A stretch of 43,231 nt of DNA from NCBI GenBank assembly GCA_024402435.1, contig JAKSTU010000020.1, positions 1 to 43,231 of the forward strand. The letters run 5' to 3'. Made by a program: the position numbers and the translations under genes. The DNA comes from Treponemataceae bacterium (lineage in GTDB: Bacteria; Spirochaetota; Spirochaetia; Treponematales; Treponemataceae). The notes beneath the pieces were generated by a model that worked only from the letters and a program-made list of their open reading frames with translations, was not told the DNA's origin and made no database searches. Below are positions 1 through 7,993 of the stretch, piece by piece (within the stretch, counting starts at the first letter, position 1; the number at the start of each line of letters is the position of its first letter).

Positions 1-16
1 GGAGGATTCTTTTATT

Positions 17-1141
17 ATGAAAAAGATTCTTGGAATTGTATTGGCAATGGCTATGGTAGCATCTGTATTTGCTGCTGAGCCCGTTGCAAATCTTGGTGTT
101 ACAGAGTTCACAGGCAGTGCTACAGTAACATTTGAAGTTAAACTTGATGATGACATCAAGACAGGTTTCAAAAATGATGCAACAGCTTCTTTGAAATTCA
201 CAGTAATTGACGGTGGTTCAAAAGCAACAGCAAGCGATGCTGATGTTTGGGGTGAAATCGCAATCAAAACAGATGGTTTCAAATATACAAAAGATGGTGT
301 ATTAGATAAAAATGGTGCAGCTTCTGTTGACTATGCAAAACTGCATGTTGGTCCTGCATATATCGGAATCAAAGAGGGTAACATTGCTGTTGACGGAATG
401 AAAATTGCTGCTGCAACAAAGAACGAAGCAACAGAACTGGATTCTGTAAAAGCTGGTGATCAGACAAAGGGTATTACACTTGGTTTGGACATGGCAAATG
501 TTGCAAACTTTGCTGTAAACTTCCGCTCTGTAGGAATCGACAACGACTACGGAATTTCTGCAACAGCTGATGTTAAAGCAATTGACAACCTTACACTGAA
601 GGGTGGGGTTTCATACGAGTTCGATTCAAGCAAATTTGTTGCTGCTGCTAACGTAGCATACGACATGGCTCTGACAGACGTATTCTATATCAAACCCCAG
701 TTTGCTTTGACATACGATGACAAAGTTTTGATGGCATGTGGTTTCCTCTTCGGATGGAACAAAATTGACTACAAGGATTCTGACATCAAATGTGTAAACA
801 GCAAGGTAACAAACGGTGTTTCTGTTGAAGCAAAAATCGATGGTAGTGATGTAGCTCTGCACGCAGGTATCTACGATTGTTCTTTCGTAGACGGACTTAC
901 ATTCGGTACAGAATTTGCATTGGCTAACAATGCATGGACACTGGGTGCAGGTGCAAAATACGTTGTAGCAGTTGGCGACGGAAAAATCACTCCTTACTTC
1001 GGTATGGAAATGGCTGACGGCAAACTCGGAAACATCAAAGCTGGTGCTGATTTCACAGGTTTCGTACCTTTCACAACATTTGCTGTTGACTACGACAAAG
1101 ACGCAAAAACAATCGACCTTTCTTGCAAAATCGCTTTCTAA
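17..1141 (+). CDS. Putative outer-membrane beta-barrel protein
   Basis: 374 residues with a clear N-terminal signal peptide (MKK start, hydrophobic core to about residue 19, cleavage after VFA-A). The rest is rich in short alternating polar/hydrophobic stretches with many Gly, Asp, Lys and aromatic residues, and the protein ends in Phe (SCKIAF), as many outer-membrane barrels do. It starts 12 nt after GGAGG at 1-5 and ends at a strong terminator, so it is probably the last gene of its transcript; the window begins at its ribosome-binding site. This is inferred to be a treponemal porin or surface protein. The substrate is unknown, and I do not recognise a specific Msp/Tpr family member. Confidence 0.75.
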   Translation: MKKILGIVLAMAMVASVFAAEPVANLGVTEFTGSATVTFEVKLDDDIKTGFKNDATASLKFTVIDGGSKATASDADVWGEIAIKTDGFKYTKDGVLDKNGAASVDYAKLHVGPAYIGIKEGNIAVDGMKIAAATKNEATELDSVKAGDQTKGITLGLDMANVANFAVNFRSVGIDNDYGISATADVKAIDNLTLKGGVSYEFDSSKFVAAANVAYDMALTDVFYIKPQFALTYDDKVLMACGFLFGWNKIDYKDSDIKCVNSKVTNGVSVEAKIDGSDVALHAGIYDCSFVDGLTFGTEFALANNAWTLGAGAKYVVAVGDGKITPYFGMEMADGKLGNIKAGADFTGFVPFTTFAVDYDKDAKTIDLSCKIAF

Positions 1142-1170
1142 TCTAAGCTGATTAAACAAGCAAACTGAAT

Positions 1171-1203
1171 AAGGGTCACCTGAAAAAGGTGGCCCTTTTT
1201 TTT
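1171..1203 (+). terminator. Rho-independent terminator of the outer-membrane protein gene
   Basis: A 10-bp stem AAGGGTCACC / GGTGGCCCTT with a 7-nt loop is followed by eight or more T. It lies 30 nt past the stop codon. Confidence 0.9.
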
Positions 1204-1216
1204 GTCCGCATTGGAA

Positions 1217-1475
1217 GATCCTTCGACTCCGCTCAGGATGACACAGTTGTTTGCTCGGGATGACATTGTGGGTGGCTCAGGGTGACAAAGTCGTCCGCGC
1301 CACACGACACATGGCGGTGTGTCCTCCATGACAAAGCGTGGTCCCTGAGGCCCTCGAAGGGACATTTTCTGGCAATGCTGTTTGTTCGGGATGACAGGCA
1401 TGACAGAGATCCTTCGACTCCGCTCAGGATGACACACTTGTTTGTTCATGATGACACAGTTGTTTGCCGGGAACA
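1217..1475. repeat. Dispersed CTTCGA-GGATGACA repeat cluster 1
   Basis: The gene-free stretch from 1204 to 1605 is filled by short repeat units. Copies of the 27-bp unit GATCCTTCGAC + TCCGCTCAGGATGACA lie at 1217-1243 and 1408-1434. Between and after them are degenerate pieces such as TGTTTGCTCGGGATGACA, and a small palindrome GTCCCTGAGGCCCTCGAAGG around 1340-1362. The same family recurs near 3.0, 4.4, 19.1-19.5, 20.9-21.1 and 37.9-38.2 kb. Open frames across it encode spurious peptides of the CHPERSRR / VILSGVEGS type and are not counted as genes. Confidence 0.85.
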
Positions 1476-1605
1476 ATCAATAAAACTGGATAAAAAATCC
1501 CAAATTCTTGAATTGCTTAAGCATAAAAATCCTATTAAACTGAATGAATCAGGCTTTGCTGCAGGCTGAAAAATCCTTTTGCAGCAATGTTCTGCAGGGG
1601 GAAAA

Positions 1606-2904
1606 ATGAATTTATCAAACGAACAGCAGAGATTTGAAAAAGTTTACGGAACAGATCCGGCAATTGTTTCAGCACAAAAAGAACGCTACACAAAACTGAT
1701 TGATGCCTACAGCGCACGTTTCGGAACGCCGTCAGACAAACTGAGGCTTTTTTCTTCACCCGGACGCACGGAAATCGGCGGAAACCACACGGACCACAAT
1801 CTTGGAAAAGTTCTTGCGGCAAGCATCAATCTTGACTGCATCGGCGCTGTGGAAGCAACTGAGGACAATACTGTCCACATTTACGACATTACATACAACG
1901 AAGATTATTCAGTGGCCGTTGACCAGTCGGAAAGAATCCCCGGTGAAACAGGTTCCATTGCACTGGTACGCGGAATGATTCAGGGCTTTAAAGAAAAAGG
2001 TTACGCTGCAGGCGGATTCAAAGCATGTTTTACAAGCGATGTCATTTCTTCTGCGGGAGTTTCTTCATCCGCTTCTTTTGAAATGATGATCTGTACAATC
2101 ATGAACTTCATTTATAACGAAGGCAAACTTCCTGTAAGCGTTCTGGCCGCAATCGGTCAGTTTGCAGAGAACAAATATTGGGACAAAGCAAGCGGACTTC
2201 TGGACCAGACAGCATGTGCAACAGGCGGAATGGCAACGATCGACTTTGCAGACCCGGTAAATCCTGCGACACGCAAAATCAGCTTTGACTTTGCCGCATC
2301 CGGTTACAGCATGATGATTGTGAACACAGGCAAAGGCCACGCCGACCTGAGTGCTGAGTATTCTTCAATTCCCGCAGAGATGAAAAGCGTTGCAAAGTTT
2401 TTCGGTCAGGAAACATTGCGCGGCCTTACCTTTGAACAAGTTGCGGAAAAAGCCGTACAAGTGAGGGCCGCCTGCGGTGACAGAGCTTTGATGCGCGCAT
2501 TCCACTTCTTTGAAGAAAACGACCGTGTGGATGCAGAAGTTGCCGCCCTTGAATCAGGCGATTTTGCAGGATTTCTGCGCGCACTTACAGACAGCGGTAA
2601 TTCATCCTGGAAGTGGCTGCAGAACATCTGCGTACCCACTGCTTCCGACGAGCAGCCCATTGCAGTTTGTCTTGCAGCAACAGAGCATTTTATCAGGAAA
2701 CATTCGGTGCCGGGCGCAAAACCATGCGGTTGCCGTGTTCATGGCGGCGGCTTTGCAGGCGTAATTCAGGCATTCATTCCCGACGAACTTGTTGCTGAAT
2801 ACACAGAAATGATGGAAAGACTTTTGGGCTATGACAAAGCATGCGGAAAACGCAGTCCCGTGTACAAAATGGGAATCCGCGGCGCCGGTTCTGTAGAGGT
2901 TTAA
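1606..2904 (+). CDS. galK: Galactokinase
   Basis: Phosphorylates galactose to galactose-1-phosphate with ATP in the cytoplasm, the entry step of the Leloir pathway. This 432-residue GHMP kinase has the galactose-binding motif SPGRTEIGGNHTDHN near residue 45, the ATP loop SSAGVSSSASFE near residue 150, the catalytic-Asp region SGLLDQTAC near residue 205 and the C-terminal GHMP motif RVHGGGFAG near residue 380. ATG at 1606 is chosen because AGGGGG at 1596-1601 is a well-spaced Shine-Dalgarno; an upstream TTG at 1579 has none. No other Leloir gene is adjacent, but an alpha-galactosidase gene at 14.1 kb could supply its substrate. Confidence 0.95.
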   Translation: MNLSNEQQRFEKVYGTDPAIVSAQKERYTKLIDAYSARFGTPSDKLRLFSSPGRTEIGGNHTDHNLGKVLAASINLDCIGAVEATEDNTVHIYDITYNEDYSVAVDQSERIPGETGSIALVRGMIQGFKEKGYAAGGFKACFTSDVISSAGVSSSASFEMMICTIMNFIYNEGKLPVSVLAAIGQFAENKYWDKASGLLDQTACATGGMATIDFADPVNPATRKISFDFAASGYSMMIVNTGKGHADLSAEYSSIPAEMKSVAKFFGQETLRGLTFEQVAEKAVQVRAACGDRALMRAFHFFEENDRVDAEVAALESGDFAGFLRALTDSGNSSWKWLQNICVPTASDEQPIAVCLAATEHFIRKHSVPGAKPCGCRVHGGGFAGVIQAFIPDELVAEYTEMMERLLGYDKACGKRSPVYKMGIRGAGSVEV

Positions 2905-2908
2905 TAAT

Positions 2909-2922
2909 GCCCCTTCGGGGGC
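2909..2922 (+). terminator. GC hairpin after galK (weak terminator candidate)
   Basis: GCCCC-TTCG-GGGGC is a stable tetraloop hairpin 4 nt after the galK stop codon. No T-run follows on either strand, so termination is uncertain. A fragment of the dispersed repeat (CAACTTCGCTCAACATGACA) follows near 3005-3024. Confidence 0.35.
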
Positions 2923-3030
2923 TTCAAAAACCGGAGCGAATCTTTCAACAGGGCGCGGTCAATGAGGCTCTGGAATAGACGCTGTTCACTTTGCAGGATG
3001 TTTCAACTTCGCTCAACATGACATTTCTGT

Positions 3031-3630
3031 CTATTTAGAGTCTTTGATTCTGTTGATTGATTCTGCAATTTCTACCATGTTGAGAGGCTTCTGGAAAAAC
3101 TCGGAAGCTCCCATGGATTTGAGACGCTCTTCAATGCCTTCTTCGTTGAGGCCGGTAATGATAAAAATAGTGGGATTGCCGAAAGTGTCAGAACTTGAAA
3201 TCTTTGAACAAAGACTGAATCCGTCAATTCCCGGCAGATCAAGGTCAAGAAGAACAAGATCGGGCTTTTTGTCCGTAAGCTGACTTCCGGCTTCAAAACC
3301 GTCAAAAGCCTGATAAATTGTTGCGTTGTCAACATTCCGTTCAATGAATCTTGCAAGAATCGTGTTGAGAACACGGTCATCATCTACAATAAGGATTGAA
3401 AAAGTCTTTGAACCGAGAGACAAATCAAGAAGATCCTGAGGAATCCGCATTTTACGCAGATTCATGAAATCAATAAGGTCATCCAGATAAACACGGTATT
3501 GTCCGCCGGGTGTGGTGAAAGCCTTAAGGTATCCGTTACGGATCCAGTTGATTGCAGTCTGGTTTACAACACCGCAAATTTTTGCAACTTCCAGGGCAGA
3601 ATATACATTTGTCTTGTCGTCTTTCGCCAT
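3031..3630 (-). CDS. Orphan response regulator with N-terminal excisionase/MerR-type HTH
   Basis: 199 residues. Residues about 8-58 form a small winged helix of the excisionase/BldC type (ALEVAKICGVVNQTAINWIR, then GGQYRVYLDDL). Residues about 73-195 are a receiver domain with acidic pocket VDDD, phospho-acceptor Asp in LLDLDLPG, Thr in IITG and Lys in FQKP. The order is the reverse of OmpR/NarL regulators, which carry the receiver first. No histidine kinase lies beside it. The start at 3630 is supported by GAGG 8 nt upstream. The protein probably binds DNA in response to phosphorylation by a distant kinase; its targets are unknown. Confidence 0.85.
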   Translation of the reverse strand: MAKDDKTNVYSALEVAKICGVVNQTAINWIRNGYLKAFTTPGGQYRVYLDDLIDFMNLRKMRIPQDLLDLSLGSKTFSILIVDDDRVLNTILARFIERNVDNATIYQAFDGFEAGSQLTDKKPDLVLLDLDLPGIDGFSLCSKISSSDTFGNPTIFIITGLNEEGIEERLKSMGASEFFQKPLNMVEIAESINRIKDSK

Positions 3631-3659
3631 AAAATCCTCAAGTAAATATCAACAGATTT

Positions 3660-3668
3660 ATAATACCA
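3660..3668 (-). promoter_or_regulatory. Extended -10 promoter of the orphan regulator
   Basis: Read on the minus strand, TGGTATTAT is an extended -10 (TGnTATTAT). It would give a leader of about 23 nt containing the GAGG ribosome-binding site. No convincing -35 is seen, which extended -10 promoters tolerate. Confidence 0.45.
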
Positions 3669-3724
3669 TTATTTACACTTTTATGCACTATATTACGACA
3701 AAAAAATTAAATATCTCAAAAATC

Positions 3725-4336
3725 TCAACTTTTTTCCTTAAAATATTCTGATATTGCCTTTGAACTGAATCCGAGACGGATCAGTGCGGCATGCATTGCC
3801 TCCGGTTTTTTCCCTGTGCGGACAAGTTTTTTTGCGGCTTTGTCCAAAAGTTCATTCTCGTCTTTGTCAGCAAAAAATTCTTCAACAGCTTCCTGAGCAG
3901 TTTGTTTTTTTACGCCGCGCTGCATCAGTTCTGAAAGCAGCCGGGAACGTCCTTCCGTGTGACTTATGGAGCGGTTCCGCAAAAAAGCCTTTGCAAACCG
4001 TCCGTCATCCAGAAAGCCGCAGTCTTCAAGATAATCCAGTGCCTGATTGCAGGATTCCTGAGAATGCTCTTTTTTTGTCATTTTTGCATAAAGCTGACTG
4101 CGGCTATGTTCACTGCGGTTAAGATATTCCATTGCACAGCGTTCTGCGGCATAAGCAAGACCGGCCTGCATACAGTCATCAAACTGATCCTGATCAAGAA
4201 TACTGCCCGCGTAAATCATGTCTGCAGGTGTCTGCACAAGATAATCGGTGCGCAGATAAAACAGCGCATTGTTCGAGAAACGGCATTCTGCGCTTGTTGC
4301 AGAAAGAGCTTTGGCACTGATTATTTCGTATTCCAT
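3725..4336 (-). CDS. recX: RecX family regulatory protein
   Basis: 203 residues. RecX binds RecA filaments and modulates recombination. The C-terminal two thirds carry the tandem three-helix repeats of the family: AMEYLNRSEHSRSQLYAKM, then ALDYLEDCGFLDDGRFAKA, then SRLLSELMQRGVKKQTAQEA. The start at 4336 has GAGGAA upstream with a longish spacer of about 11 nt. recA is not in the window; in many bacteria recX is next to recA, so here it stands alone. Confidence 0.88.
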   Translation of the reverse strand: MEYEIISAKALSATSAECRFSNNALFYLRTDYLVQTPADMIYAGSILDQDQFDDCMQAGLAYAAERCAMEYLNRSEHSRSQLYAKMTKKEHSQESCNQALDYLEDCGFLDDGRFAKAFLRNRSISHTEGRSRLLSELMQRGVKKQTAQEAVEEFFADKDENELLDKAAKKLVRTGKKPEAMHAALIRLGFSSKAISEYFKEKS

Positions 4337-4370
4337 AGTTACTGATTCCTCGACAAAGTTTGAACTGGGA

Positions 4371-4516
4371 AGATCCTTCGACTTCGCTCAGGATGACAGG
4401 CTCGTTCGCTCGGGATGACACATTTGTTTGCTCAGGATGACAGGCATGACAGAGATCCTTCGACAAAAACTTTGTTTTTACCGCTCAGGATGACACACTT
4501 GCTCGCTCAGGATGAC
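4371..4516. repeat. Dispersed repeat cluster 2, including the hairpin-insertion variant
   Basis: Fills the gap between recX and the rpsI terminator. One unit (from 4372) is the standard form CTTCGACTTCGCTCAGGATGA. The unit at about 4454-4494 matches the copy at 1408-1434, including the flanking GGCATGACAGA and CACACTTG, except that the centre is replaced by the AT palindrome AAAAACTTTGTTTTT. Confidence 0.85.
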
Positions 4517-4565
4517 AAAAAAAAAGCACCCTTTGCCCGGCATAAAATGTCTGACAAAAAGGTGC
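4517..4565 (-). terminator. Terminator of rplM-rpsI
   Basis: On the minus strand the arms GCACCTTT and AAAGGGTGC enclose about 20 nt and are followed by a run of nine T. It lies about 25 nt past the rpsI stop. Confidence 0.85.
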
Positions 4566-4588
4566 ATTTCTTTCCAAGAAAGCAAAGA

Positions 4589-4981
4589 TTAGCGTTTGCT
4601 GAACTGGAATCTGCGGCGAGCACCGCGCTGACCGTACTTCTTGCGCTCAACCATGCGGCTATCGCGTGTAAGATATCCGTTTGCATGGAGTGATGCGTAG
4701 TTAGCCTGATCAACCTGTGTAAGAGCACGGGCGATACCATGGAGACAAGCACCAGCCTGTCCGTTCATTCCACCGCCGACTACGTTGATCAGAATGTCGT
4801 ATTTTGAATCACTGCCTGTAACCATCAGAGGCTGTTTTACAGTCTGAACCTGTTCTGCAGTTGCAAAGTAATCTTCGATTGCTTTACCGTTTACTGTAAG
4901 TTTTCCGTTACCTTCGCGGATGAAAACGCGTGCAACAGCTGTCTTTCTTCTTCCTGTTCCAATACCAATGTTCTTAATCAC
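4589..4981 (-). CDS. rpsI: 30S ribosomal protein S9
   Basis: 130 residues, the normal length for S9. It opens with GTGRRKTAVARVFIREG and ends with the conserved basic tail RRRFQFSKR, whose last residues reach the ribosomal P site. It starts with GTG at 4981, preceded by TAGGAG. It is 13 nt downstream of rplM, the usual bacterial pair, and is closed by a strong terminator. Confidence 0.98.
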   Translation of the reverse strand: MIKNIGIGTGRRKTAVARVFIREGNGKLTVNGKAIEDYFATAEQVQTVKQPLMVTGSDSKYDILINVVGGGMNGQAGACLHGIARALTQVDQANYASLHANGYLTRDSRMVERKKYGQRGARRRFQFSKR

Positions 4982-4994
4982 GATAAACTCCTAC

Positions 4995-5423
4995 TTACAC
5001 TTCCAAAGGCTGGGGATTCTGTGCTGAGTGGGGATTCTCAGTACCGGCATAAATCTTAACATTGCCAAGAAGCTTTCTTCCGAGGGGTCCGTTGGGGAGC
5101 ATTCCCTTGATGGCAAGCATGAGAGGTTCATCAGGATGGCGTTCGAGTTTTTTCTCGAATGTGAATTTTTTCATTCCGCCAACATAGCCGGAGTGGTGAT
5201 AGTAGATTTTGTCTGTTGTTTTGTTGCCTGTTACAATAACTTTATCAGCATTGATGATAACAACATAGTCGCCCATCTCCTGATTTTTAGCAAAAGTGGG
5301 TTTGTTTTTGCCGCGCAAAACCATTGCAGCTTTTGCAGCAACACGTCCCAGGGGTTTGCCGGCAGCGTCAATAATGTACCAGTTGCGTACGGCGTCCTGT
5401 TCTTTAACAAAAATAGTCTTCAT
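4995..5423 (-). CDS. rplM: 50S ribosomal protein L13
   Basis: 142 residues, full length for L13. Family signatures include WYIIDAAGKPLGRVAAKAA, FAKNQEMGDYVVIINADK and the C-terminal GPLGRKLLGNVKIYAG. L13 is an early-assembly protein of the large subunit. The start has AAGGT upstream. It has its own promoter after thiQ and a leader of about 125 nt, long for this genome. Confidence 0.98.
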   Translation of the reverse strand: MKTIFVKEQDAVRNWYIIDAAGKPLGRVAAKAAMVLRGKNKPTFAKNQEMGDYVVIINADKVIVTGNKTTDKIYYHHSGYVGGMKKFTFEKKLERHPDEPLMLAIKGMLPNGPLGRKLLGNVKIYAGTENPHSAQNPQPLEV

Positions 5424-5583
5424 GTTTGTACCTTGCAGTATAAAAATCTTTCAAGCCATCCGTCTTGCATCTGACTTCCGGCCTGCCTTCTGTGCATACA
5501 AGGGGGAGCAACCCTTAAAAACGATGCCAAAAGGAGCAGATATACGGGAGACTTATAGTAACATTTTTGAACTTTTGTGTCTA
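5424..5583 (-). promoter_or_regulatory. rplM-rpsI promoter and long 5' leader
   Basis: On the minus strand a -35 TAGACA (5578-5583) and -10 TACTAT (5555-5560) are spaced 17 bp apart, and the -35 includes the thiQ stop codon. Transcription from about 5548 leaves some 125 nt before the L13 start, with a small hairpin AAGGG / CCCTT near 5500-5516. The length suggests a ribosomal-protein leader, possibly with autoregulation by L13, but I cannot assign it to a known leader family. Confidence 0.6.
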
Positions 5584-6282
5584 GGGCATCAATACCGCAT
5601 TCGGCTGTGTCAGAAAAGATTCGTCAAAGTCACAGGTGGGACCGTGCCATACAGTTCTTCCCTGATTCATGACGGTGATGAAGTCTGACAAAGCTACGGC
5701 TTCCTGCATGTCATGGGTTACCATTATGCCCGCAAAACCGAGTTTTTTCTGCATTTCTACAAGTTCCGCACCAAGTTTTCTGCGAAGCGGCGGATCAAGT
5801 GCAGAAAAAGGCTCATCAAAAAGAACAACCTGAGGACGGGCTATGAGTGTGCGGGCAAGACTTACACGCTGGGCTTCTCCTCCGGAAAGAGTTGCGGGCA
5901 TGCGTTTTTCAAAGCCGGAAAGTCCGAACATGTCAAGAAAATCAGAAGCGGCTGCATGACGGGCTTTGCGGTTAATTCCGCGGGCTGCCAAAGCATAGGA
6001 CACATTGTCAACAACGTTCATGTGCTCAAAAAGTGCAGGCGTCTGAAAAACCATACCGATGTTGCGTTCACCGGGCGTCTTTCTGCTTACGTCTTTTCCG
6101 TCCACAAGAATACGGCCTTCTCTGCCGCAGTCCAAAAGCCCCGCAATCATTTTGAGCACTGTAGATTTTCCGCTTCCGGAATGCCCGGTTATTGCAAGCA
6201 TTTCTCCGTTTTCAACGCTGCAGGAAAAATCAACTGAGATTCTGTCCCAATTCTTTTTTATGTTTTCAACAACTATTGCCAT
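5581..6282 (-). CDS. thiQ: Thiamine ABC transporter ATP-binding protein
   Basis: 233 residues, a single ABC ATPase powering import through ThiP. It has Walker A GHSGSGKST, signature LSGGEAQRVSLART, Walker B VVLFDEP and switch His in VTHDMQEA. Start 6282 (MAIVVEN) is preferred because it follows the thiP stop by 7 nt with GGAAAG upstream; the frame stays open 17 codons further but would overlap thiP. The ATPase alone could serve other anions or polyamines. The thiamine call rests on the TPP riboswitch at the head of the operon. Confidence 0.88.
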   Translation of the reverse strand: MAIVVENIKKNWDRISVDFSCSVENGEMLAITGHSGSGKSTVLKMIAGLLDCGREGRILVDGKDVSRKTPGERNIGMVFQTPALFEHMNVVDNVSYALAARGINRKARHAAASDFLDMFGLSGFEKRMPATLSGGEAQRVSLARTLIARPQVVLFDEPFSALDPPLRRKLGAELVEMQKKLGFAGIMVTHDMQEAVALSDFITVMNQGRTVWHGPTCDFDESFLTQPNAVLMP

Positions 6283-6289
6283 AAACTGA

Positions 6290-7993
6290 TTACTTTCCTT
6301 TTTTTGCACTTGTTCTCTCGGTGTCTGCGGCAAAAAACAGAATAACGCTCAAGAACATGAGTACTGTTCCGCAGGCACAGGCTTCGTCAAAACGGTAGGC
6401 ACCTGAAAGCCGGTATGTAAAAAGCGCAAGAGTTTCAAAACGGGGAATTGCCAGCACCAGAGGAAGCGTGGCGTCTCCTGCGCTGATTGCCGCACAGAAT
6501 GCAAAAGCGCTCAGAATGCTGCGTCTGCACTGGGGAAGAACGACGGAAAACAGCGTGTTCAAAGGATTCGGACTCAAAAGATCCGCCGCATCAAGAACAT
6601 TTTGTGGAATGCGGTCCATCTGGCGGCTTATCTGCTGAAGTGCAAAGGGCCACTGAAGGGATGACTGCGCAACGACAAGCAGAAAAGGACTTTTTGCAAG
6701 GCCGCCGCTGAGCCGGGTTATGCCGAATCCGAGTACAACGGAAGAAACTGTCATGGGAAGAAAACTTGCAATGCGGAAAAAACTGCTTTTTTTAGCCGGA
6801 TCAAGACGACGGTTTGAATAAGAAAACGCAAAGGCGGTAACAGTGCTCAGAAATGCGGATGCAAAGGCGGTAAAACAGGTGTTTTTAAGCGCGGAAGAAA
6901 ATCCGTTTCTTGAAAAAAGATTTTTCATGGAAGAAAAAGCATTCACAACCAGAAGAACCAGCGGCAGAAGGAAAAACAGCAGAACAAGGACTGCAAAAAC
7001 TGAAAAAAGGATGATTTCTGCCGCACCGGAGATTTTTTTCCGTTTCTGTCTGTTTTCTTCCATTAATATTCCGCTGGAAGAAAGGCCTTTTGAAGAAACT
7101 GAAACATACAGAAGCGCAAAAATCAGGGCTGTACCGGTTTCAAGAAGCGCAAGCCGGCCTGCATAAGAAAAATCCAGTGTGGTGCGGGCCGCCTGATAAA
7201 TCTCCACTTCAAGGGTTGTGCAGCCGACTGAACCGAAAATGAGAATGATGATGAAGCTGAAAAAGCAGTACAGGAACACGATAAGAGCCGATGAAGCAAT
7301 TGCCGGCATAAGCTGCACAAGTGTTATTGTTCTGAAAACCCGCAGGCGACCCGCACCCAAAAGCAGAGCCGCGTCATGTTCGGTTTGAGGCAGGCGTTCC
7401 CAGGAATCGGTTACAGTGCGCATGATTATGGGAAAGTTATAAAATCCTTGGGCAATGATGATGCCCCAAAAGCTGTAGAGAAAAGTCAGGGGAGTTTTTT
7501 TTGTGCCGGTAATCTGCATGAGGATGCGGTTTATTCCGCCGTTCATGCCGTATGCCCGCACAAAGCCCAGAGCAATCAGAAGCGGCGGAATGCAAAGGGG
7601 AACCGCAGAAAGGCTCAGAAGAAAACGCCGCCCCGCAAAACGCCGGTTCGCTGCGAAAAAAGCGGCCGCAAAACCCACTGTCAATGCGATTGCAGTTGAA
7701 CAAAGGGATTCTTTTATCGTGAAAAGCAGAACCTGCATTGTCCGCCGGCTGAAAACCGATTGGGTTGCCGTGGCTGATGAAGAGCCGGAAGCAGACGTAG
7801 CAGAGGTGGCATGTGCGGCAGAAAATGCGCTGCCGGCGGAAACAAGGAAAAAGCCGGTTGTCAGCACAAGGGCGCAAAGAGCCAATGCTGCAACCAGCAG
7901 AAATGATGAATTCATGGCAAAACGCCTTGTTTTCGCGCTAAAAAGCTGAGACTCTTTCTGAACAGAAAAAAGACGTTCTGCAGATCCTGTCAT
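6290..7993 (-). CDS. thiP: Thiamine ABC transporter permease, two fused permease domains
   Basis: 567 residues with about 12 hydrophobic segments. It is a head-to-tail fusion of two binding-protein-dependent permease domains, as in ThiP and FbpB. EAA-type cytoplasmic loops are visible near DAALLLGAGRLRVFRTITL and DAADLLSPNPLNTLFSVVL. The start at 7993 overlaps the thiB stop as ATGA, indicating translational coupling. It forms the inner-membrane channel for thiamine together with ThiQ. The N-terminal 25 residues before the first membrane segment are longer than usual; MNSSFLL is an alternative internal start. Confidence 0.85.
   Translation of the reverse strand: MTGSAERLFSVQKESQLFSAKTRRFAMNSSFLLVAALALCALVLTTGFFLVSAGSAFSAAHATSATSASGSSSATATQSVFSRRTMQVLLFTIKESLCSTAIALTVGFAAAFFAANRRFAGRRFLLSLSAVPLCIPPLLIALGFVRAYGMNGGINRILMQITGTKKTPLTFLYSFWGIIIAQGFYNFPIIMRTVTDSWERLPQTEHDAALLLGAGRLRVFRTITLVQLMPAIASSALIVFLYCFFSFIIILIFGSVGCTTLEVEIYQAARTTLDFSYAGRLALLETGTALIFALLYVSVSSKGLSSSGILMEENRQKRKKISGAAEIILFSVFAVLVLLFFLLPLVLLVVNAFSSMKNLFSRNGFSSALKNTCFTAFASAFLSTVTAFAFSYSNRRLDPAKKSSFFRIASFLPMTVSSVVLGFGITRLSGGLAKSPFLLVVAQSSLQWPFALQQISRQMDRIPQNVLDAADLLSPNPLNTLFSVVLPQCRRSILSAFAFCAAISAGDATLPLVLAIPRFETLALFTYRLSGAYRFDEACACGTVLMFLSVILFFAADTERTSAKKGK

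Noticed and set aside
626..1159. 177-codon antisense frame inside the outer-membrane protein gene
   Set aside because: Mirror of the codon pattern of the sense gene; no ribosome-binding site or recognisable domain.
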